Source: Blastomussa wellsi (Eukaryota; Cnidaria; Anthozoa; Scleractinia; Plerogyridae). From it: a stretch of DNA of 64,000 nucleotides. Positions 11,131-22,398 of the stretch are shown here, in pieces. Both the position numbers and the translations under genes were made by a program. A model generated the notes under the pieces. It had not been told where the DNA came from, ran no database searches, and worked only from the letters and a program-made list of their open reading frames with translations. How positions within the stretch are numbered: the stretch's first letter is position 1; each line of letters starts with the position of its first letter. The DNA is taken from assembly GCA_947652115.1 (NCBI GenBank), contig OX393572.1, forward strand, positions 13,288,408 through 13,352,407, in the 5' to 3' direction.

Positions 11131-12051
11131 CATCGCCAGAAATACGCGACATGGCCGCCATTTTGAATTCGAAATTAGAGGCTCAGGTTATTCTAGTGGC
11201 TTTGATGGAATATAGAGAATGTATGGGCTAAAAACGCAAATCTAAATATTTCTCGCGTTTTAAAAATCAAGGTACTTAGTTTCAAGCGGTACTAAAAAAT
11301 TTAACCTTTCACTGACAAACTCCGGTAAATATTTGGATTGCTACGAATATTTTGGCCTTTACTTTTTTGAATTGAATTCGTACACCGACATAATCGCGTC
11401 AAGTCCATACAATTACTGTATTTTTTTGTACTCGAATTGGTTGGAAATAGTTTCTAACTCGCCAGAAGTCATTGAAATCGTACATACACAACTTAGTTTC
11501 AAGTGATCCCACGTTCGGGAAGGCTTATACATACCTCTAAAATCCATGAATTTCGCCCACAGAATAAATCGACCTTTACTTTTGAGATGAGAAATAACAT
11601 TGGTGTATTTCTTCCATGAAATTCCGCCATATTGTTCGCTAAAGTACGAAAAATTCGTCATCTTTCCGCGGCCATAACTTGACTTAGAATTGGAGAACCA
11701 GCTCGAGGGAACTTCCATTGGAACGCCTTAAGGCCTTTTCTTTGAACTCCATATGAAAAATGTCCCTTTGATGCTCCCTTATCACCAAAAATGGTCCCGA
11801 AAGGGACCTGTTTTCGGCATCTTATACTGAGCCCTCGATGGCTCGTCGATTTGGCGGGAGGGTCAGCGGTTTATACCATTTTGGCACGAAAATTCAAAAT
11901 AAAATACCAAGTTTCTTGATAAAAATAGAGCTGAACGACCCACTCGCTTCGAGGAGCGATGGTCCGCCATCTTGAATGAGACAACGTGCGCTCAAGGGTA
12001 CAACCGCTGACCGATTTCCAAAATGGCGGATGTCGCGTATTTCTGGCGATG
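11131..12051. mobile_element. Non-autonomous DNA transposon-like element, about 36-bp TIRs
   Basis: CATCGCCAGAAATACGCGAC at 11131 is repeated inverted at 12032-12051, followed on both sides by a GCCGCCATTTT/CGCCATTTT block. The 920-bp interior has no transposase. Short minus-strand frames inside (11413-11718, 11871-12124) show no known domain. It lies about 800 bp upstream of the receptor at 12851. Confidence 0.72.
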
Positions 12052-12850
12052 GTTCGTTTTGATGAAAAAGGATCTTTTTTGTGCAATTTGCATTATTTTT
12101 TAGTTGCAGGTCGACCAACGACATTCATATTCACACAAGAGTTATAGCTGGTAAATTTTCACTCTTAAAACATTGTCACAGCCGTGCAATAACACTTCGG
12201 CTCTGCGAAGTAACACTCTTGGCTTATTCTTTCTTTTTCTTTTTTCTACTTTCTTTGATATGGTTTTACTGTTCTTTGTTACAATACTCTAATCCTTTCT
12301 AGTTTCACGAGCGTTTTGTCGCATCTGAAAATATCTTTTAAAACCGCCACTTGAGAAAATTAGCATTAGACCGCATTGGAACAGACAAAACAACATGATG
12401 ACTGCAATTTTAAACGGGCCATATATTGAAAGTGTTGCTTCTTATCAATGAACCCTGTATTGAGCCGTATTCTGCACTTAAATTAAATGTTAGCCGATTA
12501 TATTTCGATGATAATGTATCCTCAAACGAGCGATTCCGGTCCTTTCGAAACACCTGCCATGCTTTTAAAATTTACCTTCCCTTAATTTCGAGCAGCTACA
12601 ATGTAATGGTCTCGATAAAAAGTCTGTTTAGAGTAAAATACAACAACAGCATGTAGGCCGTTAAAAAAAAATTTAATTAGTTACTAAGATGTTGAGGAAA
12701 AATTGTAAAGAAGCCTTTATTAATGGTATTAATGGTCGATAATTTCCGTATCACCCCGGATGAAGCGATATTTTCATCGTTTACATTATATTTATAAGCT
12801 AAAGCAAAAAGTTCATATACCACTTCTTCCCTTAACCTCAGTCGAGCGAC
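12052..12850. other. Intergenic, upstream of the receptor at 12851
   Basis: T-rich DNA with no recognisable gene. Short open frames (12081-12302, 12426-12656) have no domain or context. Confidence 0.4.
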
Positions 12851-13813
12851 ATGTTCAATAACGTGACTGGCACTCCTGCAAATGAATCGTTCAAAGATTG
12901 CTTCAGATACGGTATTGCAAAAGACCACAGCTCTGTTTATCACTCGGTAGCCCTCTCAGCTTCCATTATCATCGCCGTTTTGTCTCCGTTGGCAGTAGGA
13001 GGAAACGCCTTAATCATAGCAGCAATTTGGAAAAACCGGTCTCTCAGAACACCATCTTACATTTTCTTGAGTGCTTTGGCTTTTACCGATTTCTTCACAG
13101 GACTCATCGCCCAGCCTTTTCATGCAGCAACCATATTGATCTGTTTAAAGGGAATCCAGCAAATGAAACACCCGCAGTCCTTCCCTGCTTATACCCAAGA
13201 TATTGCTGAAGGATGTGGCGCCTACGTTACCTCCTTGACACTATTGCTCATCACAATAATGTCCGTTGAAAGATGGCTGCACATAACTCGACCATCTTTG
13301 CTAACTGTAAGACGCAGCTTTATCATCGTGCTTATGGTGTCTCTGCTTCTAATACCAGCCACGATATTTATCTTGTTATATATCTTAAAGAAATACCATC
13401 CAACCGTCTTGAATATCACTGTAATAGTCATTTTGCTGTTTTTCATTATTACCACATCCATGGCGTACTTTAAAGTTTTCCAAAACATGTTTCGCCAGAA
13501 AAAGCAAATTCGAGGAAGCAAGCAATGTCCAAAGTTTGGTCGGTGCGGAATAAACTTGGCTACGTACAGGAAATCAGTGACAACAATCCTGTACATCTTG
13601 GGAGTTTTTTATATTAGCGTATTGCCTTTTCTTATCTACGTTGTACTTTATTTATGGTACAGCCATTCCCGATTACCGTCGATGTTTACAATGTCGGTGA
13701 TGTGTTTGTTTTTGTCTCCTGCACTCAATCCTCTCATTTACCTTTGGAAGATAAATGATATACGAACAACAGTGAAGCGATTGCTAAAACAACTATTTTG
13801 TAAGATCTTGTAA
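12851..13813 (+). CDS. Rhodopsin-like GPCR, intact
   Basis: The protein is a 320-residue single-exon receptor. It has GNALI in TM1 (N52), LAFTD in TM2 (D80), ERW (140-142) at the end of TM3, TM4 about 155-178, TM5 about 188-211 without proline, and NPLIY (293-297) in TM7. The third loop differs from its neighbours: TYRKS replaces KYKKS before TM6, and the loop is richer in lysine and cysteine (KKQIRGSKQCPKFGRC). The IL2 motif is TRPSL rather than TRRSL. N-glycosylation sequons NVT and NES lie near the start. It is closest to the receptor at 6966. A poly(A) signal AATAAA lies at 13999-14004. Confidence 0.93.
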   Translation: MFNNVTGTPANESFKDCFRYGIAKDHSSVYHSVALSASIIIAVLSPLAVGGNALIIAAIWKNRSLRTPSYIFLSALAFTDFFTGLIAQPFHAATILICLKGIQQMKHPQSFPAYTQDIAEGCGAYVTSLTLLLITIMSVERWLHITRPSLLTVRRSFIIVLMVSLLLIPATIFILLYILKKYHPTVLNITVIVILLFFIITTSMAYFKVFQNMFRQKKQIRGSKQCPKFGRCGINLATYRKSVTTILYILGVFYISVLPFLIYVVLYLWYSHSRLPSMFTMSVMCLFLSPALNPLIYLWKINDIRTTVKRLLKQLFCKIL

Positions 13814-14047
13814 GGAAAGGTGGGAACTTTTTACCTGAAACCCATAACAGTGGTCTGGACATTCAAAAAACTTAACAAGTAGATGGTATTTGTATAAAGC
13901 TTGGTTAAATGAACAGCTTGTATAAATTATGCTTGTTATCACGGAAGGCCTGTCTAACAAACTTAATAAGTTCATGTATTAATTATAACATTTATTTGAA
14001 TAAACAGTAAACGGCTGCTTCATAATTTTCAAAAAATTGAGATTTAA

Positions 14048-14098
<51 letters not shown>
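14048..14098 (+). repeat. (TTA)n microsatellite
   Basis: Uninterrupted TTA trinucleotide repeat of about 16 units downstream of the receptor at 12851. Confidence 0.95.
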
Positions 14099-15339
14099 TT
14101 AAAGTCGATTTTTTTTTTCAATTGGAAGCAGACTTAGGTCGTATTTTTACTTCCTGTAAAACATACATAACCGTTGAAATATCGGAAGTAAAATCAATAA
14201 CGATGCGCTTTTTGTTTTGGGATTGATAGTGCATGGTTTGCTTGGCATTGTGGTACTGATGCGAAGGGAAGGTGGACGCTGCTCCTCGGCTCGCTCCCTA
14301 ACCGTCAACCCCTGCGATCCCTGATTACCGCCTTACCACCTTGGCTGACAGGCGCCTGAAGACGAGGCAAATAAGATTAAATATTTGTAGCATGCAGTGT
14401 TGGATAATTTGGAAATAAATAAAACAATTCTTTCCAGACTTACATTTATAATATCGTCAGTTCATTAAAAATTTAAACATTCGCAAGATTCGCAAGTGAA
14501 ATAACTTGATAGAGGGAGGCATGTTGTCAATGTAAACATTTACACTATACATTCTGGAAACCGAGCTGAAATCTTAGCGCTTCTAGTCGGTTGCATATAA
14601 AGTTCACCCTGGCTAACAAACGCGGCCCATCAATAAAAAACAGTTAATCAGCGCACTTGCAATCATTATCACTTTAAACTACAGTAATGACATCTATAAT
14701 AGTATGAAAATTCTACCAGGATGCTCTAGAATAGCGTTTCTGAGGTTTTTAAAATCTAAAGTTTCCCGGGGAGTATGCCCCGGGCCCTCCTACTTTATTA
14801 TGCACGGAACAGCTTCAACCTAACCACACCAAGTATTCGGTTGCAAACATCAGTCAACCCCCACTCACAAGCGCGTGTCCTATTTATTGCTGTTATTATC
14901 ACAATCAGTTACCTGATATTAAGTTAAGCTTGATTAATTTAATTTTTCTTTGGCATTTTTTTCATTTTTTTTTTTCTCAAAAAGTTAGCATTATGAGAGG
15001 GGGTTTGGGAAGGCAAGCTAAAAACATTTTGATGAAGAACGGGGTCATTATATTTAAAGGGGACAGACCGCGATCTCAATGTTGGCTCCTGCGCGCCTGA
15101 ATCCAACTGAAGGACCCGGAAGCAGCCCCTAAATATGAACTAGAGTTACAAAGACAACCTAACAATTACAAACAAGCAAAGGGTTTGTTGTTGATTGTCA
15201 ATCACAAGTATTTAGATGCTATCTATCAAATTCCATCAGGTTTGCTATTTAACAAACAAGACAACATAGTTGCCGAATCTGCTCGCACTAAGTGGCTCGG
15301 TTGTACTTGGGATTCACACTCCAGCCAGAAATTCACTAT

Positions 15340-15432
15340 CCAGAGTTGGGGAGTAGAAACACTCTCTGTCGCTTCATGCTAAGGAAACCGTGATAAGCTC
15401 CGGCCTGATGAGCCACAAGGCTCGTATGCAGA
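15340..15432 (+). mobile_element. 3' fragment of a tRNA-derived SINE
   Basis: GGGGAGTAGAAACACTCTCT, GTCGCTTCATGC and GATAAGCTCCGGCCT closely parallel the 3' body of the SINE at 61869-62150 (GGGAGGAGTAGAAATACTCC, GTCGCTTCATGC). The tRNA-like head is missing. Confidence 0.65.
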
Positions 15433-15798
15433 GTTTACATTGGTCTTTACTACTTCGATAATGCTAAAACTCAAATATTCAGCTGTGCAATGTGTAATCA
15501 AGTCTGTGGCTCCTTGCCCTGATTGCACTGACTAAACAAATCTGTCAGCTATGAAAACAAAATCCTTTAGGCATTATTCCTGATGCGTTTCAGAAGAGCG
15601 AAAAAGTTCACCACACAAAAGCACTCAGGCGCTTTTCCATACCTGCTTTTACATTAACAATTAAATAAATATTGTAAGAGTTAAAGAATCTTTCAAAGTC
15701 TTAATACCAAAAATGCGATAGTACCTTGATAACATATCCCCGAGTGATTCACAACACCCGAAAATGGCACTTTGGAAATCACGCTCAAAAAGACTACA

Positions 15799-15842
15799 GA
15801 CCCCCCCCCCCCCCATCCCCCCCCTCCCCCATCCCCCCCCTC
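15799..15842 (+). repeat. C-rich low-complexity tract
   Basis: Long cytosine runs broken by single A or T. The proline-rich frame that crosses it is not a gene. Confidence 0.95.
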
Positions 15843-16289
15843 CTTAGAGGCACGGCCTACGGCACTTTTGTTGTTGGAAAAAAACCTTCACCATTTTTCT
15901 GGGTGTACGCCTGACACTTGCTTCTAAAACCTGCTGCTATATGTAACACCTTTCACAATGAACAATGACCTGTTTATTATACATATCGAGAAATTTCGCG
16001 CCAATCGTTACCATGGCAATATAATAATTTCAAATGTGAAATTACAAATTAACGCTGAAATGTCGAGTTATAATTAAGGACTAATTTATTAGCCATGATA
16101 TTACACGCGCAATTAAAGCGCCGCGCACATTAAAAATTGCCGCGTTTTCCTTATGCACCAGAGAGGTAAATCGTCGAGTAAAGAAACCTGTCATCTTTTT
16201 ATTTCCTTTTTTTTAACTGATGAATAACTTTTAATTAATCATCGGAAACATGAATTTAGCAAGCAGTCCTGAATATCATTATGGCACCA

Positions 16290-16605
16290 TTTAACAATTA
16301 TTCTTTGAAATCGAAGTAAATAGTGTTTGAATATTTACGGAAGGGCGAAACGATGAGGTGAAAACTTTTTTGCCGCTATTCAACGAGATTGTGATCTCAA
16401 CAAGAAGCTACCTCAAAATTTTCAAAAGGAAACCAATAAAAGTCGATTTGATTGACCTCTCAATTCAATTTTTGTATTCGTGGAATTTCCGATTCAGAGA
16501 CACCGATAAAACACGAGTTTGCTCCGGCCATTCTGTTTTTGTAGATGTTTGGATCACACATTCACTTATTACCGTCTACGGTGTGAATAATTAACAATTA
16601 TTATA
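16290..16605. mobile_element. Possible MITE-like element
   Basis: TTAACAATTATTCTTTGAAA at about 16292 and AATAATTAACAATTATTATA near 16587 border a region containing paired TTGAATATTTACGG-type words. Similar AATTGTTAATT-ended elements are common in cnidarian genomes. Ends and pairing are imperfect, so this is tentative. Confidence 0.4.
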
Positions 16606-17524
16606 CATTGTAGCCACTTTCTACATTCTCATTGGTTAAGAGCATACAGCGAATTCACGCTGGCACAGAATTTTAACGTCATATCTTCAGACAATAGAAT
16701 TACACAGGCAGAACGGAAGTAATTTCAACAGAAAATAGTGTTCAATCAAAATTCATGAAAATTAAAACTGATCTTCTGGACATACTGTTCCTTTCTCCTA
16801 GATTGCTTTTCCTCAAGAAGACCCGTTATAAAACATACGTATTTGTTAATATGTTTGTAAGATTACGAGTACGCCTGCATTGCGTGCCTATGTGTATGTA
16901 ATTTAACCAGGACACCTTGTGGCCTTAGTTCTACCATGTGCTCAGTGTAACATGGCGGCCATTGTTTATTAAACCGTTTGTTTGAGTTCATTGCCCGCCT
17001 CTTAAGTCTCCACCTTCGAAGCAATCAACAGTATTTAATTTCCTAACTCAGAATTTCAGAATTCCTCGCATACAGGAGCAAGAACGTTTCCATATGCTAT
17101 TCATTTCGAGAGGTCCAAAAAGGCTGAATAGTCAATAAAAGTTTATCTTATTCTATATTGCTAATTAACGTGAAGTGTTAGCATGATTATTGGAAAATAA
17201 ATTTTGTTAAAGTAGAAAATTTTCCTCGCACTATAAACTTTATTATTCCAATCTCATTTTCATGCTTTGCTTTCAATGGACTAGTCAAAACAGTTTGCCT
17301 TAGTTGGACTACGATAATATTTTGTAATATGAGCATTATGTCGAAATTAATTAATCTCCATAGTGAAAGGTTTACATAGAATTTGGCAAATTCTTTAAAC
17401 CAATCAAAACATGCCTAAATCCTTGTTTACTTCACTAATTCCACATTATACGCTTTGGCGGGCTTGAGATTGCATTATTGTCTTATGCTAACTGCATAAA
17501 ACATTCCCTTCAGAGGAGATCGTC

Positions 17525-18493
17525 ATGTCAAATGACACGAGCACAACACTTCCGTACTCCTTCCTTCGCCTTTGCAGTTTCGACGGAATTGTTAGAGAAA
17601 AAACTTCAGCTTTTGATAATGTAAATATGTTAATTTTTATCATTATTGCTCTTCTATCTCCTTTGACTGTAACTGGAAATGCTTTGATTCTGATAACAAT
17701 ATGGAAAACTCCGTCTCTTAGAACAGCAACATATATTCTTCTGTGTGGCTTGGCATTCACAGATCTTTGCACAGGGCTTATGACGCAGCCGTTCTTTGTT
17801 GCAACTGAGTTTATATGTTTGGAGAAGCATCAAGAAATTGAAGACCGTGTATTGTTTCTCGTTTCCGCGAGAGTTATTTCTGAAGGCTGCGGAACCTACT
17901 TCACAGCCCTAACCGTATTGGTCATGACTTTCATGTCAATCGAGAGATGGCTCCATATGTCCACTCGTCGAACTTTGGTAACTGTACGTCGGGTGTCTTT
18001 GACTCTAACAGCCCTGCTTCCCGTTCCAATACCTATCGCCGTATTTCGTTCCTTACAAATCCTGAAGGGTACACCTGAATTGGCGTTAGATATCATTATG
18101 TTTTTGGTTCTATTGCTCTGTCTTTTTGTCACATCGATGGCCTATTTTAAAGTTTTTCGAATTGTTCGTCACCATCAACAACAAGTTCAAGCCAGCGAGC
18201 CATCGCAGAATTTGGGGCATCCGGCAATAAACTTGGCCAAGTACAAGAAATCTGTTTTTTCGATCCTCTTCATTATTGTATTATTTTATATCAGTTATCT
18301 GCCCTTTCTTGTATTTCTGGGTGTTTATAACTCATTTCAAACCCACTCTGAAGTAGAGGTAGCTTTCCTAATGACAAATGTTTTCTTCTTTTTGTCTTCT
18401 TCGCTCAATCCTCTTATTTACCTATGTAGGATGAATGATATTCGCAACGGAGCAAAACAATTGCTAAAGCAGATAATTTGTAGAAATAGCTAG
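17525..18493 (+). CDS. Rhodopsin-like GPCR, intact
   Basis: The protein is a 322-residue single-exon receptor. It has GNALI in TM1 (N52), LAFTD in TM2 (D80), ERW (140-142), KYKKS just before TM6 and a canonical NPLIY (295-299). IL2 has one extra residue (STRRTL instead of SRRSL). TM1 is flanked by SPLTVTGN where most paralogues have SPVAVVGN. An NDT sequon sits at residues 3-5, and the shared N-terminal cysteine is in LCSFDG. ECL2 is short and cysteine-free, and TM5 has no proline. The ATG at 17525 is the first in frame. No AATAAA was found close downstream. The ligand is unknown. Confidence 0.93.
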   Translation: MSNDTSTTLPYSFLRLCSFDGIVREKTSAFDNVNMLIFIIIALLSPLTVTGNALILITIWKTPSLRTATYILLCGLAFTDLCTGLMTQPFFVATEFICLEKHQEIEDRVLFLVSARVISEGCGTYFTALTVLVMTFMSIERWLHMSTRRTLVTVRRVSLTLTALLPVPIPIAVFRSLQILKGTPELALDIIMFLVLLLCLFVTSMAYFKVFRIVRHHQQQVQASEPSQNLGHPAINLAKYKKSVFSILFIIVLFYISYLPFLVFLGVYNSFQTHSEVEVAFLMTNVFFFLSSSLNPLIYLCRMNDIRNGAKQLLKQIICRNS

Positions 18494-20654
18494 GTTAAAG
18501 TATGCATATGCATTTTATACTGTGGATTATTTTGAACTTGGGATGCTTCGATTTAAATACAAAATATTTTTATATTCTCATGTGCTAAGGTTACTCGCAT
18601 ATTCGTATAATGTTAACACCATTAAAACATTACCAACTGATTTTTATAAGAGGGTTAGGAGTTGGAGTATTTAGAACGATGAAGTATTGAAATCTACATG
18701 TACTATTTTATAATGCAATTATACTTTCGTTTAGCCCACGCAGCCCATTTCAAGCTATTATCCAAACAATGCAAAATGGAAATTGCTTTTTCTCCATTTT
18801 TGTAAGAAATCATAAAGAATAGAGATACTGTGTACTTAGCAAATACAAAGTGATTTCGAGCACTTTTCACAGCAAATAGTAATTTTGATGCATCATTTGA
18901 TCCGAATTCAAATAAAATGTTACGCAATGCAACATAGGCAAAAAATCTCGTAAATACTTTAGAAAGCACTTTAGGAGAGTCAGTAGTCACGTTATTAAAA
19001 ATTATATCCCATTAAAGGAAATTTTAAGATTTCTCGCTATATTAATATTGACAATGCTTTCTCACAAACCGGTTGACATTTTGGCATCTTTTTGTTGAAC
19101 TCTCTGTGGTTTGACCAATCATAATACAAGGTGTGCTGGGTAGTTGCCCCAGCATGGCGAGATGTCAGCACGTTGCTAACATCTTAAATTTTGATTAGTC
19201 ACTGATCATGACGAGCCAAATCTACTGAAATGTTTCTCACAATATGCCAAAAATGATTTTCGATTTTCTTCGATAAACGTAAAAGATATCACTTTGATTT
19301 AATTTTAGCTCGCTCAGTTCACCACGCAGAAACCTGATGTTTCTATAATAATTTAGAGATTTATATTGCGCAGTTTGCATGACAAGATGATCAACTGCGC
19401 ATAAATGAATTATGCCCCCAATTCAATGAAGTATGCATGCCCCCCCTCTACTTAAATCCACCTTTTATTTTATGTAAAACCTTTTGTTCAGATATCAATT
19501 AAAGTAAAATTCTGGTTTTAATTTGGTGGTAGTTTATATAAGCTATGATGGATTATTTCCCGTTTTCTACGATGATTCTAGCAATCCCGCAGTCAATCAA
19601 CAAATATATTCATTTTTTTAAATTTAATATATCTGAAATTTTATGAAAGCCTTATTGGAAGAAGATTTTTTCGCTTGTTCATTTTGGTAACAAAAGACCT
19701 TGCGGTGAAAACAAAAACAACGAAATTAATTGAAAATCCTGAAAGAAAACGTTGGCATTATTTTTTGCATTATTTTGTGATCTAGCGAAGGCGGTCCCAC
19801 AATCTCAGTCTTGGTTTAGACCGATTTTGTATCACCTTCACCTACTTCGAGCAATTTACAGTGGTTAGATATTTCATTTTTTGCAAATTTTTAGATTAAT
19901 AATTTGAGCTCGCTATGTGCCTTTAACAAAAATGATCATTAAAGCGAAGGGAATGATAATTTTTCTTTTTTTTATCTTTATTCACTTCCTTCAAGGTTTG
20001 CACAAACTATTTTGCAAGATCAAAACTTGAAGTTTTTACGGCTCAGTATCCGACCGACATCATTAACCGTCTATCCTCGGTAGGTTTAACTTCGAGGTCG
20101 TTATGGTGTCCCCACGTTCGCTAGTTCAATATCGGTGTAGGTATCTCACGCGTTTCTATATGAACCTTGAAAGTATTAATTAAAAAAATCCCTGTCATTG
20201 AAAATGAATCGCATGATAACAGGTAACTTTCCAAGCTTACAAAACATTGATGAATTTTGTTTACAGCTGCTGGGTTTTAATTTGTTTCAACAAGAATGTT
20301 TACTTATTGAAGTTCAATAACATCTAAAATAAAACAAATGGCACAGTTCAGAGATTTATTTTACTTTATTAAACTTATGAAACTCTGCAAAAGCACTGCT
20401 GGATAGGTGGTGCTAAATGGTAAACGGGAAGTTCCATTTGATTTAATTGATTATTAATATCCCTTACATAGCACAGACATCCAATACATAGTGAGTTAAC
20501 GGCACGGTATTAAGAACGCACAAGATATGATTTTCTTTTCCACATCCCTTTTCGCTTAGTTTTTAATGAGCGGTAACCACGTTTCTGGAGGAACTCACTT
20601 TGTTAAAATTTCATCAAAAAAGCCTAATATAATTTACATCAACGCGAAATTTCC
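18494..20654. other. Intergenic, no gene recognised
   Basis: AT-rich DNA. Short minus-strand frame 18703-18990 has no recognisable domain. No clear repeat or RNA gene was detected. Confidence 0.45.
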
Positions 20655-21596
20655 ATGTCTATCAACACAACTCATTTTCTAATCCAACCATCGACCAACC
20701 GTACATCTGAGTTCAAACACAACAACTTTGCTTTATATGCAGCAAATATATCAGTTTTAATTCCCATCGCCGTGCTGTCGCCGGTAGCAATGATTGCAAA
20801 TAGTCCTGTTTTGGCGGCGATTTGGAGGAACTTGTCTCTCAGAACAACTTCCTATATTCTGCTCGCTGGATTGTCTTTCACTGACTTCTTCACTGGCCTC
20901 ATCTCCCAGCCATTGTGGATTGCAAATGAGTTCATTTTTCTGGTAGATCCTCAGTTCAAATCATTTGAAGAAAACACATGGCCCAAGTTTTATTTCATAA
21001 CAAGAGCTATTGGCGATAGGTGTGTGGCATACTTTTATCAAATTACTGTATTACTAATAACACTCATGTCCATTGAACGATGGCTTCTGATGACTCGCCG
21101 ATCCTTGCTTACTGTGCGTCGTGTTAGTTTTATTGTTGCACTACTGTTGCTGTTTATGCTACCGTCGGCTGTATACCTCGATGGAAAGGAAACAGGACTC
21201 GCTACTTTTTCACTTGTGCTGCTTTGCGTAATTGTAACTTCGGTAGCCTACTTCAAAGTTTATCGAATAATTCGTCGACATCAGCAACAAATCCAGGTCA
21301 ACACGTCGGCTCCAAATGCGTCTCAACCGGCCATCAACTTTGTGAAGTACAAGAAATCTGTTTTTACTATTCTCTATATTCTAGCTGCCTTTTATATAGG
21401 TTACGTGCCCTTAATTATAACGATAGCTTTATCCGAGTTTGTGCTGACAAACCCTTTCATGAAGGACTTAGTTTTCAATATATCTATATTGCTGGTGTTT
21501 TTGTCTTCATCTATTAATCCTTTGATTGTCTTGTGGAGAATGAAAGATATTCGAAATGAAGTGAAGGTACTGCTTAAACGAATCTTCCATTTATGA
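20655..21596 (+). CDS. Rhodopsin-like GPCR, intact, with NPxxV in TM7
   Basis: The protein is a 313-residue single-exon receptor. TM1 reads MIANSPVLAAIW, keeping N49 but with alanine before it and a proline two residues later. TM2 has LSFTD. TM3 ends in ERW (141-143). KYKKS precedes TM6. TM7 reads NPLIV (288-292), so the NPxxY tyrosine is valine. The N-terminus has sequons NTT and NRT. The N-terminal LIQPS and ANISVLIPIAVLSPVA place it with the receptors at 23492 and 36105. The tail ends five residues after KRI, without the cysteine that neighbours have. Unusual TM1 and TM7 suggest altered signalling, but the frame is fully open. Confidence 0.92.
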   Translation: MSINTTHFLIQPSTNRTSEFKHNNFALYAANISVLIPIAVLSPVAMIANSPVLAAIWRNLSLRTTSYILLAGLSFTDFFTGLISQPLWIANEFIFLVDPQFKSFEENTWPKFYFITRAIGDRCVAYFYQITVLLITLMSIERWLLMTRRSLLTVRRVSFIVALLLLFMLPSAVYLDGKETGLATFSLVLLCVIVTSVAYFKVYRIIRRHQQQIQVNTSAPNASQPAINFVKYKKSVFTILYILAAFYIGYVPLIITIALSEFVLTNPFMKDLVFNISILLVFLSSSINPLIVLWRMKDIRNEVKVLLKRIFHL

Positions 21597-22140
21597 ACTC
21601 GCAATGAAAATTCATGTAAATGTCACTTCCATCTAATTGCAGATTTTACCTCCACTATTTGACACATGGTTCATACTTTAGCCTGCACTATCGAGTTATC
21701 AAAGTTTGGAGAGGACAAGAGCACGAGTTGCTCGGGGCGATAGCCGAGAGCAACTCTAGCTTCTTCAAACTTTCTAAGTGCATATATTGTGCGTGCGTGG
21801 GTGCACACTAGTTGGCTATATTTTAAAACTATTCAGTGATCCTGCTTTATAGTCCAACTGCAAATTCAGGCGAACTCTTGAACTGACAGAAAAAGTCTAG
21901 ATCTACCATCTTGTTATGATATTCTAGATATTGTCCACAACTATACATACAAAGGGCACATATGTTATTGTAGCTGATTCTAGATGTTTTGCCGTTTCAA
22001 TTCTCATTTACAAGATAATCCAAAAATAACAATATCTCTGCATTAGATAATTATTGAAGGATGGGTAGAAAGGTGCCGATGCAAAGGAATAGGGACTTCT
22101 TGTGTGGTATATTGTTCACGAGCAGTAAAGATTTTGCAAT
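21597..22140. other. Intergenic, no gene
   Basis: No recognisable gene. A short stretch near 21710-21760 (GAGCACGAGTTGCTCGGGGC then GATAGCCGAGAGCAACTCTA) contains inverted GAGTTGCTC words and may be an old fold-back. Confidence 0.4.
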
Positions 22141-22342
22141 GCAATTTATATGACGTTTCGAGCGTTAGCCCTTCGTCGGCGTTAGCCCTTCGTCGGCGTT
22201 AGCCCTTCGAGCGTTAGCCCTTCGTCGTTAGCCCTTCGCTCCGACGAAGGGCTAACGCTCGAAACGTCAGCTCTTGAATCTCTTTACGGTGGCCAATTGA
22301 CATTATCAACCCAGTTGATAAAACCAAATTATATTGTTATAC

Positions 22343-22373
<31 letters not shown>

Positions 22374-22398
22374 TAAACTTACCCCCGCAATTTATATG
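22141..22398 (+). mobile_element. Short inverted retroelement, copy 1, with 12-bp TSD
   Basis: The body 22153-22386 is flanked by identical 12-bp copies of GCAATTTATATG (22141-22152 and 22387-22398). It starts with an inverted copy of GTTAGCCCTTCG-type sequence amplified in tandem about five times, then reads CCGACGAAGGGCTAACGCTC and GAAACGTCAGC, and ends AAACTTACCCCC. Copies 2 and 3 are at 50044 and 52687. The tail and inverted head suggest a Penelope-like terminal repeat; that family link is inferred. Confidence 0.85.

Larger units (their letters stand above)
13814..17524. other. Intergenic: repeats, no gene
   Basis: Besides the microsatellite (14048-14098), SINE fragment (about 15340-15432), C-run (15799-15842) and MITE-like region (about 16290-16605) listed separately, it has a short palindromic CCCGGGGAGTATGCCCCGGG at about 14765. 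GACAGACCGCGATCTCAATG near 15063 resembles 9559. No coding gene is supported. Confidence 0.5.
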
